Shown piece by piece: positions 8,607 through 17,177 of a stretch of 64,000 nt of DNA. Every line of letters starts with the position of its first letter. The stretch's first letter is position 1. The position numbers were made by a program, and so were the translations under genes. Source of the DNA: Streptomyces sp. col6 (GTDB lineage Bacteria > Actinomycetota > Actinomycetes > Streptomycetales > Streptomycetaceae); assembly GCF_008042035.1 (NCBI RefSeq), contig NZ_RDBL01000006.1, positions 991,596-1,055,595 on the forward strand. Direction: 5' to 3'. The notes under the pieces were generated by a model that was not told where the DNA came from, ran no database searches, and saw nothing but the letters and a program-made list of their open reading frames with translations.

Positions 8607-8819
8607 ATGAACACATTCCAGAACTTCCTCGGCATTTCCGTTCTTTTCGCCCTCGTCCTGCTGCCGGCCCTGGTCGGCATCGCCCGAGAGCGCCGCATCG
8701 ACCGCGAGCTGCGCGAAGCGGAACAGGACCGCAGTACCCGCCCACCGCAAACGGCGGACGCCGCACGGCCGGTGGGGGCCGCACGGCGTCCGTACGTCAG
8801 GAGCTGGGCGAGGATCTAG
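8607..8819 (+). CDS. Small single-pass membrane protein
   Basis: 70 residues. It has one hydrophobic helix (about residues 6-25, FLGISVLFALVLLPALVGIA), then a charged amphipathic stretch (RERRIDRELREAEQDR) and a basic C-terminus. The ATG is preceded by AGAGG. The gene is divergent from the GlxA regulator, and its TAG stop shares the CTAG tetranucleotide 8816-8819 with the convergent nrdB stop. I do not recognise the family. The overall form resembles the many small Streptomyces membrane proteins of unknown role; a link to the regulator or to ribonucleotide reductase is only positional. Confidence 0.6.
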   Translation: MNTFQNFLGISVLFALVLLPALVGIARERRIDRELREAEQDRSTRPPQTADAARPVGAARRPYVRSWARI

Positions 8820-9883
8820 AAGTCGTCGTCGAAGCCGACCGTGCCCTCGACGGCCACCTGGTAGGCGGACGGGCGCCGCTCGAAGAAGTTCGTCAGCTCC
8901 TGGACACCCTGGAGCTCCATGAACGAGAACGGGTTCTGCGATCCGTACACCGCGGGGAAGCCCAGCCGGGTGAGCCGCTGGTCGGCGACGCACTCCAGGT
9001 ACTCGCGCATCGACTCGGTGTTCATGCCGGGCAGCCCGTCGCCGCACAGGTCGCGGCCGAACTGCAGCTCCGCCTCGACGGCCTCCTTCAGCATGTCGGT
9101 GACCTGCTGCTGGAGGGCGTCGTCGAACAGCTCCGGCTCCTCCTTGCGGACGGTGTCCACGACCTCGAAGGCGAAGTTCATGTGCATGGTCTCGTCGCGG
9201 AAGACCCAGTTGGTTCCCGTGGCGAGGCCGTGCAGCAGACCGCGCGAGCGGAACCAGTACACGTACGCGAAGGCGCCGTAGAAGAACAGCCCCTCGATGC
9301 ACGCCGCGAAGCAGATCAGGTTGAGCAGGAAGCGGCGCCGGTCGGCCTTCGACTCCAGCCGGTCGATCTTCTCCACCGAGTCCATCCAGCGGAAGCAGAA
9401 CTGCGCCTTCTCGCGGATCGAGGGGATGTTCTCCACCGCCGCGAACGCCGCCGCGCGGTCGTCCGGGTCGGGCAGGTAGGTGTCGAGCAGCGTCAGATAG
9501 AACTGGACGTGCACGGCCTCCTCGAACAGCTGCCGCGACAGATACAGCCGCGCCTCGGGGGAGTTGATGTGCTTGTACAGCGTCAGCACCAGGTTGTTGG
9601 CGACGATCGAGTCACCGGTCGCGAAGAACGCCACCAGGCGGCCGATCAGGTGCTGCTCGGCGGGCGTCATCTTGGCGAGGTCCGCCACGTCGGAGTGGAG
9701 GTCGACCTCCTCCACGTGCCAGGTGTTCTTGATCGCGTCCCGGTAGCGCTCGTAGAAGTCCGGGTAGCGCATGGGACGCAGGGTCAGTTCGAAGCCCGGG
9801 TCGAGCAGGTTCTTTGAAGCGGGGGTGTCGGTGCGGAGCGCCGTCGTTGAGGGGCGGTGGTCGGGCGACGGGTGGGCGGTCAT
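8816..9883 (-). CDS. nrdB: Class Ia ribonucleoside-diphosphate reductase, beta subunit
   Basis: 355 residues. The ferritin-fold R2 subunit holds the di-iron centre and tyrosyl radical that NrdA needs to make deoxyribonucleotides. Diagnostic stretches are FEEAVHVQFY (EExxH iron ligands, about 120), and DETMHMNFAFE (ExxH second site, about 235). The extreme C-terminus (VGFDDDF) is the usual NrdA docking tail. The ATG overlaps the TAA stop of nrdA by one base (TAATG), so the two are translationally coupled. Expression should follow the cobalamin riboswitch ahead of nrdA. The stop overlaps a convergent small gene at a shared CTAG. Confidence 0.96.
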   Translation of the reverse strand: MTAHPSPDHRPSTTALRTDTPASKNLLDPGFELTLRPMRYPDFYERYRDAIKNTWHVEEVDLHSDVADLAKMTPAEQHLIGRLVAFFATGDSIVANNLVLTLYKHINSPEARLYLSRQLFEEAVHVQFYLTLLDTYLPDPDDRAAAFAAVENIPSIREKAQFCFRWMDSVEKIDRLESKADRRRFLLNLICFAACIEGLFFYGAFAYVYWFRSRGLLHGLATGTNWVFRDETMHMNFAFEVVDTVRKEEPELFDDALQQQVTDMLKEAVEAELQFGRDLCGDGLPGMNTESMREYLECVADQRLTRLGFPAVYGSQNPFSFMELQGVQELTNFFERRPSAYQVAVEGTVGFDDDF

Positions 9884-12273
9884 TACTGGCAGGCCTCGCA
9901 GGACTCGGGGTTTTCCAGGGAGCAGGCGATGGCGTCCGCGTCGGGTGCCTGCTGTACGGGGATGGGGGCGGTGGCCGACGCCTGGCCGGACGCGGCACGG
10001 GCGATGCGGGTCGCCGGGCGGGAGCGCAGGTAGTACGTCGTCTTCAGCCCCTGCTTCCAGGCGTACGCGTACATCGAGGAGAGCTTCCCGATCGTCGGCG
10101 TCTCCAGGAACAGGTTCAGCGACTGGCTCTGGTCGAGGAACGGCGTACGGGCCGCCGCCATGTCGATCAGGCCGCGCTGCGGGATCTCCCACGCGGTGCG
10201 GTACAGCGCCCGCACGTCCGCCGGGATCCAGGCGAAGCCCTGCACGGAGCCGTTCGACTCGCGCAGCGCCTCACGCGTCCGCGCGTCCCACACGCCCAGC
10301 CGCTTCAGCTCGTCCACCAGGTAGCCGTTGACCTGGAGGAACTCACCGCTCAGCGTCTCGCGCTTGAAGAGGTTGGAGACCTGGGGCTCGATGCACTCGT
10401 AGACTCCCGCGATCGAGGCGATCGTCGCGGTCGGGGCGATGGCCAGGAGCAGCGAGTTGCGCATCCCGGTCTTCGCGATCCGGGCGCGCAGCGCGTCCCA
10501 GCGCTCCGGCCAGTTCACCTCGGTGTCGTAGTGGTCGGGGTGCAGCACCCCGCGCGCGGCACGGGTCTCCGACCATGCGGGCAGCGGGCCCGAGCGCTCG
10601 GCGAGGTCGCAGGAGGCCTCGTAGGCGGCGAGCATGATGCGCTCGGCGATCTTCGTGGAGAGCGCGCGGGCCTCGGGGGAGTCGAAGGGCAGCCGCAGCT
10701 GGAAGAAGACGTCCTGGAGGCCCATGGCGCCCAGGCCCACCGGCCGCCAGCGGGCGTTGGACCGGCCGGCCTGCTCGGTCGGGTAGAAGTTGATGTCGAC
10801 GACCCGGTCGAGGAAGGTCACCGCGGTGCGGACGGTGGCGTCCAGGCGCTCCCAGTCGATCGAGCCGCCGTCGACGAACGCGCCGAGGTTGACCGAGCCG
10901 AGGTTGCAGACCGCCGTCTCGCCGTCGTCGGTGACCTCCAGGATCTCGGTGCACAGGTTCGAGGAGTGCACGACCCTGCCCGGCTCGGCGGTCTGGTTCG
11001 CGGTCCGGTTGGAGGCGTCCTTGAACGTCATCCAGCCCTGGCCGGTCTGGGCGAGGGTGCGCATCATCCGGCCGTACAGCTCGCGGGCCGGCATGGTCTT
11101 GCGCGCCAGGCCCTTCGCCTCGGCCGCCCGGTACGCGGCGTCGAACTCGTCGCCCCACAGGTCCACGAGCTCGGGCACGTCCGCCGGGGAGAACAGCGAC
11201 CAGCTGCCGTCCGCGTCGACCCGGCGCATGAACTCGTCCGGGATCCAGTGCGCCAGGTTGAGGTTGTGCGTGCGCCGCTGGTCCTCGCCCGTGTTGTCGC
11301 GGAGCTCCAGGAACTCCTCGATGTCCGCGTGCCAGGTCTCCAGGTAGACGGCGGCGGCGCCCTTGCGCCGGCCGCCCTGGTTCACGGCGGCGACGGAGGC
11401 GTCCAGCGTCTTCAGGAACGGCACGATGCCGTTGGAGTGCCCGTTGGTGCCGCGGATCAGTGAACCCCGGGCGCGGATACGGGAGTACGAGAGGCCGATG
11501 CCGCCCGCGTGCTTCGACAGCCGCGCCACCTGGTGGTAGCGGTCGTAGATCGAGTCCAGCTCGTCCAGCGGCGAGTCCAGCAGATAGCAGGAGGACATCT
11601 GCGGGTGGCGGGTGCCGGAGTTGAAGAGCGTCGGCGAGGAGGGCAGGTAGTCCAGCCGACTCATCAGCCCGTACAGCGCGGCGACCTCGTCGAGCGCGCG
11701 CTCGGACTCGTCCTCGGCGAGCCCGGCGGCGACCCGGAGCATGAAGTGCTGGGGCGTCTCGATGACCTGGCGGGTGAGCGGGTGGCGCAGCAGGTAGCGG
11801 CTGTGCAGGGTGCGCAGGCCGAAGTAGCCGAAGCGGTCGTCGGCGCCGTCCGCGAGGGACCGTTCCACCAGCGCGTCCAGGGCGGCCGCGTGCAGCGTCA
11901 CGAACGCGGCGGTGCGGTCCGCGATCAGGCCCTCGCGGTGGCCCACGGCGACGGACGCGGAGAACGAGGTGGCACCCTGGCCGGCGGCCTCGTCCGCGAT
12001 GGTCCGGGTCAGCAGACGGGCGGCGAGCCGGGAGTAGGCGGGGTCCTCGGAGATGAGGCCGGCGGCGGCCTCGGTGGCCAGCGAGCGCAGTTCCGCCTCG
12101 TCCGACCGGGCGTTGCGGCCGCGCAGGGCGGCGGCGGCGACGCGCCCCGGGTCGGTGTCGGGCAGGTCGGCGGTGAGGTCGGTCAGGGTCCGCAGCAGTG
12201 CGGTGCCCGGTCCGTCGCTCGCGGTCCCCGTTGATTCGGCCGCTGAAACCGGATCGGCTGGCGCGATGGTCAC
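9883..12273 (-). CDS. nrdA: Class Ia ribonucleoside-diphosphate reductase, alpha subunit
   Basis: 796 residues, the usual size. It is the catalytic subunit of the aerobic reductase. Substrate-site residues are seen in SSNLCTEI (active-site Cys), NLGSVNLGAF and the GLGAMGLQDVF stretch. The C-terminus ends ESCEACQ, the redox-active CxxC tail that is reduced by thioredoxin or glutaredoxin. The GTG start (VTIAPADP) is chosen over an in-frame start 77 codons upstream because a GGGAGAG site precedes it and the upstream alternative runs through the riboswitch. The 5' leader on the minus strand contains a cobalamin aptamer, so the gene is expected to be shut off when adenosylcobalamin is plentiful and a B12-dependent class II enzyme (NrdJ, not in this window) takes over. 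Confidence 0.96.
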   Translation of the reverse strand: MTIAPADPVSAAESTGTASDGPGTALLRTLTDLTADLPDTDPGRVAAAALRGRNARSDEAELRSLATEAAAGLISEDPAYSRLAARLLTRTIADEAAGQGATSFSASVAVGHREGLIADRTAAFVTLHAAALDALVERSLADGADDRFGYFGLRTLHSRYLLRHPLTRQVIETPQHFMLRVAAGLAEDESERALDEVAALYGLMSRLDYLPSSPTLFNSGTRHPQMSSCYLLDSPLDELDSIYDRYHQVARLSKHAGGIGLSYSRIRARGSLIRGTNGHSNGIVPFLKTLDASVAAVNQGGRRKGAAAVYLETWHADIEEFLELRDNTGEDQRRTHNLNLAHWIPDEFMRRVDADGSWSLFSPADVPELVDLWGDEFDAAYRAAEAKGLARKTMPARELYGRMMRTLAQTGQGWMTFKDASNRTANQTAEPGRVVHSSNLCTEILEVTDDGETAVCNLGSVNLGAFVDGGSIDWERLDATVRTAVTFLDRVVDINFYPTEQAGRSNARWRPVGLGAMGLQDVFFQLRLPFDSPEARALSTKIAERIMLAAYEASCDLAERSGPLPAWSETRAARGVLHPDHYDTEVNWPERWDALRARIAKTGMRNSLLLAIAPTATIASIAGVYECIEPQVSNLFKRETLSGEFLQVNGYLVDELKRLGVWDARTREALRESNGSVQGFAWIPADVRALYRTAWEIPQRGLIDMAAARTPFLDQSQSLNLFLETPTIGKLSSMYAYAWKQGLKTTYYLRSRPATRIARAASGQASATAPIPVQQAPDADAIACSLENPESCEACQ

Positions 12274-12398
12274 GTGGTGCTCTCCCTCGCTCGGCTCTGG
12301 GCCGGCGGGGAGCGGGGGCAGCCGGGCAGGAGCGGGCCCGGACAGGGCGGCACTCCGTGCGGCGTCCACCGGCCCATCCACGAGGCCCGGACGTCTGG

Positions 12399-12424
12399 GC
12401 ATCCGGTTCGGTCGAGCCGGATGC
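12399..12424 (-). promoter_or_regulatory. Hairpin directly downstream of the riboswitch aptamer
   Basis: GCATCCGG (12399-12406) and CCGGATGC (12417-12424) form an 8-bp stem immediately after P1 in the nrdA leader. It shares its outermost base with the P1 strand and has no T run. It could be part of the expression platform, acting through P1 competition or Rho, but this is inference. Confidence 0.45.
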
Positions 12425-12527
12425 GCTGTCGGCAGGTCCTCGGACTCCACGGGTGCGCAGAAGCACACCGAATACACCGTTGCGGGACAGTTCCGGATTC
12501 GCACCGGATTCCCCTGCGGCGACAGCG
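12424..12527 (-). ncRNA. Cobalamin (adenosylcobalamin) riboswitch controlling nrdAB
   Basis: Read on the minus strand this contains the signatures of the B12 aptamer in order: GGGAATCCGGTGCGAATCC, then CTGTCCCGCAACGGTG, then the B12 box GAGGACCTGCCGACAG. The P1 helix is closed by CGCTGTCG (12520-12527 as minus strand) pairing with CGACAGCG (12424-12431). The aptamer ends about 150 bases before the nrdA GTG. B12 riboswitches in front of Streptomyces class Ia reductase operons are known; this one matches that arrangement. Confidence 0.93.
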
Positions 12528-12538
12528 AGCACGAGCAT

Positions 12539-12576
12539 ACATGTGGGGGCCGCCGGATGCGGCGGCCCCCACATGT
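12539..12576 (-). terminator. Terminator of the symporter gene
   Basis: A perfect 16-bp inverted repeat (12539-12554 with 12561-12576) and 6-base loop lies 28 bases past the symporter stop and just upstream of the nrdA leader, insulating the riboswitch from read-through. Confidence 0.75.
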
Positions 12577-12603
12577 TGTGTCGCGTGGCGTAAAGGTGTG
12601 CGG

Positions 12604-14220
12604 TCAGTGACCGCCCGGCGCCCCCGCCGTGGCGGGCGGCAGCTTCTCCTGGACGCCCGGGTCGCCCGCGTCCGCGGTGTAGTCGCCCGGGGAGGTCTCG
12701 TCGACCCCTGCGGGCGCCTTCACGGCGTTGAGGACGAAGGTGAGGACCACGGTGACCACGACGTTCAGCACGAACGCGGTGAGGCCGATGTAGCCGATCT
12801 CACCGAGGCCCGGGATCTCCTTGGAGGACCCGCCGAAGTGCTTCTGCGTCGGGCTCGCGACCCCGTACGCGGCGGCCGTTCCGTAGATCATGCCGACCGC
12901 CCAGCCGGCGAGCAGCGCCCAGCGGTGGAACCAGCGGGTGAACAGGCCGCCGACCAGGGCCGGCATGGTCTGGAGGATCCAGATCCCGCCGAGCAGCTGG
13001 AAGTTGATCGCGACCGTCTTGTCCATGGTGAGGACGAAGGCGAGCGCGCCGACCTTGACCAGCAGCGAGACCAGCTTGGAGACCTTGGTCTCCTGGGCGG
13101 GGGTCGCGTCCGGCTTCAGGAAGTCCTTGTAGATGTTGCGCGTGAACAGGTTCGCCGCGGCGATGGACATGATCGCGGCCGGCACCAGCGCGCCGATGCC
13201 GATGGCGGCGAACGCCACCCCCGCGAACCAGTCGGGGAACATGTTCTCGAACAGCTGCGGGATGGCGAGCTGGCCATTGTCCACCTTGACCCCGGCGGCG
13301 ATCGCCATGAAGCCGAGCAGCGCGAGCAGGCCCAGCATCAGCGAGTACAGCGGCAGGATGGTGGTGTTGCGGCGGATCACGTCACGGCTGCGGCTGGAGA
13401 GCGTCGCCGTGATGGAGTGCGGGTACATGAACAGCGCCAGCGCGGACCCGAGCGCCAGGGTCGCGTACCCCCACTGGCCGGCCGCGGCGGGTGCGAGGCC
13501 GCCCGCGCCCGCCTTGGTGAACTTGTCCTGGGCGGAGGCGAAGATGTCGTCGAAGCCGCCGAGCTTGATCGGGATGTAGATGATCGCCACGGCGATGACC
13601 AGGTAGATCAGCCCGTCCTTGACGAACGCGATCAGCGCCGGCGCCCGCAGGCCCGAGGAGTACGTGTACGCGGCGAGCACCGCGAACGCGATGAGCAGCG
13701 GCAGGTCCTTGACGAACCAGTTGGTGTTCTCACCGCCGCCGACGCCCATCACGTCCAGCACCGCCTGGATGCCGACGAGCTGCAGCGCGATGTACGGCAT
13801 CGTGGCGAGGATGCCCGTGACGGCGACCGCCAGCGAGAGCCCCTTCGAGCCGAAGCGCCCGCGGACGAAGTCCGAGGTGGTGACGTAGCCGTGCTTGTGC
13901 GAGACCGACCACAGGCGCGGCAGGAAGGTGAAGATCAGCGGGTACACCAGGATGGTGTAGGGCACCGCGAAGAAGCCGGCCGCGCCCGCCGCGTAGATCG
14001 CCGCGGGGACGGCGACGAAGGTGTACGCGGTGTAGAGGTCGCCGCCGAGCAGGAACCAGGTGACCCAGGTGCCGAACGAGCGCCCGCCCAGGCCCCATTC
14101 GTCGAGGCTGGCCTCGTTCTCGGCCTTGCGCCAGCGGGCGGCCAGGAAGCCCATGACCGTGACGGCCAGGAAGAAGAAGATGAAGACGCCGAGCGCGACG
14201 CCGTTCACGCCGTCGTTCAT
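12604..14220 (-). CDS. Sodium:solute symporter (SSS family)
   Basis: 538 residues with 13 or so hydrophobic segments typical of the SSS fold (LeuT-like). The stretch around residues 47-75 (GGRSFGTWVTWFLLGGDLYTAY) matches the Na+-coupled core of acetate/monocarboxylate permeases such as ActP and MctC. The C-terminal tail is hydrophilic and proline-rich. It probably imports a monocarboxylate, but the substrate cannot be read from sequence. It follows a DUF3311 gene with an ATGA overlap, an arrangement seen repeatedly for this symporter subgroup, in which the small protein is presumed to be an accessory subunit. A strong hairpin follows the stop. Confidence 0.88.
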   Translation of the reverse strand: MNDGVNGVALGVFIFFFLAVTVMGFLAARWRKAENEASLDEWGLGGRSFGTWVTWFLLGGDLYTAYTFVAVPAAIYAAGAAGFFAVPYTILVYPLIFTFLPRLWSVSHKHGYVTTSDFVRGRFGSKGLSLAVAVTGILATMPYIALQLVGIQAVLDVMGVGGGENTNWFVKDLPLLIAFAVLAAYTYSSGLRAPALIAFVKDGLIYLVIAVAIIYIPIKLGGFDDIFASAQDKFTKAGAGGLAPAAAGQWGYATLALGSALALFMYPHSITATLSSRSRDVIRRNTTILPLYSLMLGLLALLGFMAIAAGVKVDNGQLAIPQLFENMFPDWFAGVAFAAIGIGALVPAAIMSIAAANLFTRNIYKDFLKPDATPAQETKVSKLVSLLVKVGALAFVLTMDKTVAINFQLLGGIWILQTMPALVGGLFTRWFHRWALLAGWAVGMIYGTAAAYGVASPTQKHFGGSSKEIPGLGEIGYIGLTAFVLNVVVTVVLTFVLNAVKAPAGVDETSPGDYTADAGDPGVQEKLPPATAGAPGGH

Positions 14221-14471
14221 GCCGACGCACCCCCCTTGCGGGCGCGCTGGTCACGCTGCCACAGCTTGTACGCGACCATCGTGAGCGCGGTGGAGATCAG
14301 CACCCAGAGCATCTGGTACCAGTAGAAGAACGGGATACCGATGAAGGTCGGGTCGATCTTCGCGTACGAACTCACCCAGAGCATCGCCACGAACGGCGCG
14401 ATGAGACACAGGGCGATGACCACCCGCACCGGTGTGACGGTGGGTGGTTTTCCTTCTGGTTCTTCCGCCAT
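14217..14471 (-). CDS. DUF3311 small membrane protein, symporter partner
   Basis: 84 residues. It has two hydrophobic helices (about 15-35 and 48-70) linked by the SSYAKIDPTFIGIPFFYWYQMLW stretch characteristic of DUF3311, and a basic C-terminus. Its stop overlaps the ATG of the downstream SSS symporter (ATGA), indicating coupled translation and a probable role as an accessory subunit or assembly factor. The start is the ATG of MAEEPEG; the frame extends upstream but the added residues have no membrane or family character. The function of the family is not established. Confidence 0.82.
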   Translation of the reverse strand: MAEEPEGKPPTVTPVRVVIALCLIAPFVAMLWVSSYAKIDPTFIGIPFFYWYQMLWVLISTALTMVAYKLWQRDQRARKGGASA

Positions 14472-14653
14472 GGCGGCGACTCCGTCCCCTCGCTGATCAC
14501 CTGTAATGCGCAGGAAATCTAGGCGAGTCATCCGGCCACCGTCACCCCCTGTCCGCATTGCGGTCCGGCAACGGTCGTCAGCGACCGGCCGGATGGCCGG
14601 AATGACGGCAAACGTCCGAGGCTTGGTCCAGGCCAATCCGGGTTCCGGGGACG

Positions 14654-14691
14654 CCGAATGGCCCCCGGGGGCGGGTCCGGGGGCCATTCGG
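14654..14691. terminator. Terminator hairpin downstream of dasR
   Basis: A 15-bp perfect inverted repeat (14654-14668 with 14677-14691) begins 22 bases beyond the dasR stop on the minus strand. Confidence 0.75.
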
Positions 14692-14712
14692 GGAGCACAT
14701 GCGTGCGGTGGG

Positions 14713-15483
14713 TCAGTCCAGCGGACGCTTCAGGCGGGCCACGAACTTGTAGCGGTCGCCGCGGTAGACCGAGCGCACCCACTCGACCGGCTCGCCCTGT
14801 TCGTCCAGGGAGTGCCGGGAGAGCATCAGCATCGGCAGGCCCACGTCCGTGCCGAGCAGCCCGGCCTCGCGCGGGGTGGCGAGCGAGGTCTCGATGGTCT
14901 CCTCGGCCTCGGCCAGCCGGACGTCGTACACCTCGGACAGCGCGGTGTAGAGCGAGGTGTACTTGACCAGCGAACGGCGCAGCGCCGGGAAGCGCTTGGC
15001 CGAGAGGTGCGTGGTCTCGATGGCCATCGGCTCCCCGCTCGCCAGGCGCAGGCGCTCGATGCGCAGGACGCGTCCGCCGGCGCTGATGTCGAGCAGTCCG
15101 GCGAGGGTGTCGTCGGCGGTGACGTAGCCGATGTCCAGGAGCTGCGAGGTCGGTTCGAGCCCCTGGGCCCTCATGTCCTCGGTGTACGAGGTGAGTTGCA
15201 GGGCCTGCGAGACCTTCGGCTTGGCGACGAAGGTGCCCTTGCCCTGGATGCGCTCCAGCCGGCCCTCGACGACCAGCTCCTGGAGCGCCTGGCGCACGGT
15301 GGTGCGCGAGGTGTCGAACTCGGCGGCCAGGGTCCGTTCCGGGGGCACGGGGGTGCCCGGCGGCATGGTGTCCGTCATGTCGAGGAGATGTCGCTTCAGC
15401 CGGTAGTACTTCGGTACGCGCGCGGTGCGCGTCCCGGCGCCCGCCCCCGTCTCGTTCTCCGAACTGCCCCCGTCGGCACCCAT
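14713..15483 (-). CDS. dasR: GntR/HutC-family global regulator DasR
   Basis: 256 residues. It has an N-terminal winged HTH (about 28-95, [20 protein letters not shown] and [13 protein letters not shown]) and a C-terminal UTRA effector domain (about 110-250). In streptomycetes DasR represses GlcNAc uptake and metabolism, chitinases and antibiotic clusters, and is released by GlcN-6-P or GlcNAc-6-P. Apart from the extreme N-terminus the sequence is essentially that of known DasR, so the call is firm. The ATG of MGADGG is chosen because GGAAGG lies 7 bases upstream; an in-frame GTG at 15519 is an alternative. It is divergent from dasA, with two dre operators in between. Confidence 0.97.
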   Translation of the reverse strand: MGADGGSSENETGAGAGTRTARVPKYYRLKRHLLDMTDTMPPGTPVPPERTLAAEFDTSRTTVRQALQELVVEGRLERIQGKGTFVAKPKVSQALQLTSYTEDMRAQGLEPTSQLLDIGYVTADDTLAGLLDISAGGRVLRIERLRLASGEPMAIETTHLSAKRFPALRRSLVKYTSLYTALSEVYDVRLAEAEETIETSLATPREAGLLGTDVGLPMLMLSRHSLDEQGEPVEWVRSVYRGDRYKFVARLKRPLD

Positions 15484-15640
15484 GGCCCGCCTTCCCGACT
15501 GCTGCGTTGCTGCCGTCACCGGCTCCTCCGTCTGTCGCGGCTCACATGGTGGCACGGTCCGGTCACGGCTCGTCGCCCTCCCTCAGGTGTCGGTCCTATA
15601 ACGGACGCGAGTGCACTTCTTATACACCCTTGACACCCCT

Positions 15641-15656
15641 AAAGGTCTAGGCCAAG
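15641..15656. promoter_or_regulatory. dre operator 1 (DasR-responsive element)
   Basis: AAAGGTCTAGGCCAAG keeps the GGTCTAG-CC core of the dre palindrome. Its centre is 24 bases from the second dre, so two dimers could bind the same helix face region. Confidence 0.75.
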
Positions 15657-15664
15657 CTCCGGGT

Positions 15665-15680
15665 ACTGGTCTAAACCATT
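15665..15680. promoter_or_regulatory. dre operator 2 (DasR-responsive element)
   Basis: ACTGGTCTAAACCATT differs from the palindromic dre consensus as I remember it (ACTGGTCTAGACCATT) at one position. It is the strongest dre in the window and lies 85 bases before the dasA start. Confidence 0.9.
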
Positions 15681-15764
15681 AAAGACCAGGTCCCAGCCCC
15701 AGAGGTACTCGTCGACGTTCTCGCGCGGTGGGGAGGGGGTTGCAGCATCCCTGAGGAGGGTGGC

Positions 15765-17063
15765 GTGAAGCGCAAGCTCATCGCGGCGATCGGCGTCGCG
15801 GGCATGTTGGTTTCCATCGCGGCGTGTGGTTCGGACGACAAGACGTCCTCGAAGGACCCGAAGGACCGCAAGGAAGACCTGACTGTCTGGCTCATGGGCG
15901 AGGCCCAGTCGACCTGGCCCGAACTGGTGAAGGACGTCAACGCCCAGTTCAAGAAGAAGTACCCGAACGTCAACGTCAAGATCCAGTACCAGGGCTGGGC
16001 GGACAAGGTCAAGAAGCTCGACACCTCCCTCGGTGGCGACAAGTTCCCGGACGTTGTCGAACTCGGCAACACCGAGACCATGCAGTACATCCTCAACGGC
16101 GCGCTCGGCGAGATCGACACCTCGAAGTACGAGAACTCGGACACCTGGATCAAGGGTCTGAAGGACACCTGCTCCTACGAGGGCAAGATCTACTGCGTTC
16201 CTTACTACGCCTCCGCCCGCCTCGCGGTCTACAACAAGGACATGCTGAAGGCCGGTACCGGCAGCGACGTCCTCCCGCAGAACGAGGACGATTTCCTCAA
16301 GGCCATGGACAAGGTCCAGGCCGAGCTCGCGAAGAAGGACAAGCGCGCCTCGTCCCTGTACTACCCGGGCCGTTACTGGTACGCCGCCATGTCCTACGTC
16401 GCGGCCGAGGGCGGCCAGATCGCCAAGTACGACGAGGGCTCGAAGGAGTGGAAGGCCAGCCTCTCCACCCCCGAGGCGCAGAAGGGCATCCAGCACTTCA
16501 TCGACCTGGTCAAGAAGTACAACAAGGCCGACCAGACGAAGGACGAGCAGGACCACGCCAACGTCATGGCCAACGAGAAGGCCGCGGTCATCTACGGCCA
16601 GGCCTGGGAGGCCGGCAGCGTCACCACCGGTGACAACGGCAACCCGAAGCTCGACGGCAAGATCGCCACGGCCGGTATGCCTGGCCCGAACGGCAAGGCG
16701 CTCCCGTCCTTCATCGGCGGCTCCGACCTCGCCACCATCTCCAAGTCCAAGGTCCAGGACCTCGGCGAGGAGTGGATCTCCCTCTTCACCAACGCGAAGT
16801 CCATGGACGTCCTCGCGTCGAAGAACATCCTCCCGAACAACGAGAAGCAGCTTGAGCCGCTGAAGGCCAAGCCCGAGACGGCCGCCATCGCCAACGCGGT
16901 GCCGGACGCCTGGTTCACGCCGATCGCTCCGGGCTGGGCCTCCATCGAGAAGGAGGAGATTCTGGAGAACATGCTCCTGAAGATCCTCAAGGGCACGTCC
17001 GTCGCCGACGCCACCAAGAAGGCCGACAGCGAGATCGACGCACTGATCAACAAGAAGGCCTGA
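15765..17063 (+). CDS. dasA: Chitobiose/GlcNAc ABC transporter, solute-binding lipoprotein DasA
   Basis: 432 residues. Lipoprotein signal with lipobox LVSIAAC (Cys about residue 21), then a family 1 extracellular solute-binding fold (about 35-425). DasA captures N,N'-diacetylchitobiose at the membrane for import by DasBC. The GTG start has a good GAGGAGGG site 6 bases upstream. It heads the dasABC operon; a hairpin after the stop should lower read-through so that the binding protein is made in excess over the permeases. Two dre operators upstream indicate DasR repression. No ATPase gene is present in the operon, as is normal: the shared MsiK ATPase is encoded elsewhere. Confidence 0.97.
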   Translation: MKRKLIAAIGVAGMLVSIAACGSDDKTSSKDPKDRKEDLTVWLMGEAQSTWPELVKDVNAQFKKKYPNVNVKIQYQGWADKVKKLDTSLGGDKFPDVVELGNTETMQYILNGALGEIDTSKYENSDTWIKGLKDTCSYEGKIYCVPYYASARLAVYNKDMLKAGTGSDVLPQNEDDFLKAMDKVQAELAKKDKRASSLYYPGRYWYAAMSYVAAEGGQIAKYDEGSKEWKASLSTPEAQKGIQHFIDLVKKYNKADQTKDEQDHANVMANEKAAVIYGQAWEAGSVTTGDNGNPKLDGKIATAGMPGPNGKALPSFIGGSDLATISKSKVQDLGEEWISLFTNAKSMDVLASKNILPNNEKQLEPLKAKPETAAIANAVPDAWFTPIAPGWASIEKEEILENMLLKILKGTSVADATKKADSEIDALINKKA

Positions 17064-17077
17064 GCCTTCTGATCGCC

Positions 17078-17112
17078 AGGCGGGGGCCCGGCACTGCGCC
17101 GGGCCCTCGCCT
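17078..17112 (+). terminator. Attenuating hairpin between dasA and dasB
   Basis: A 15-bp stem with one G-U pair (17078-17092 with 17098-17112) and a 5-base loop is followed by CCTTTC. It is probably a partial terminator that stabilises dasA mRNA and sets the ratio of binding protein to permease. Confidence 0.65.
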
Positions 17113-17177
17113 CCTTTCGCTCAAGAACGCCGTGTTATCCGGGGGCTGCCTCGGACCCGCGATGGAAGGTCAGCCAC

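Larger units (their letters stand above)
15484..15764. promoter_or_regulatory. dasR-dasA divergent regulatory region
   Basis: A 281-base gap carrying the promoters of dasR and dasA and two DasR-responsive elements, listed separately. An A/T-rich run (TTCTTATACACC, about 15617-15628) could hold a dasA promoter element. No other gene was seen. Confidence 0.7.
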
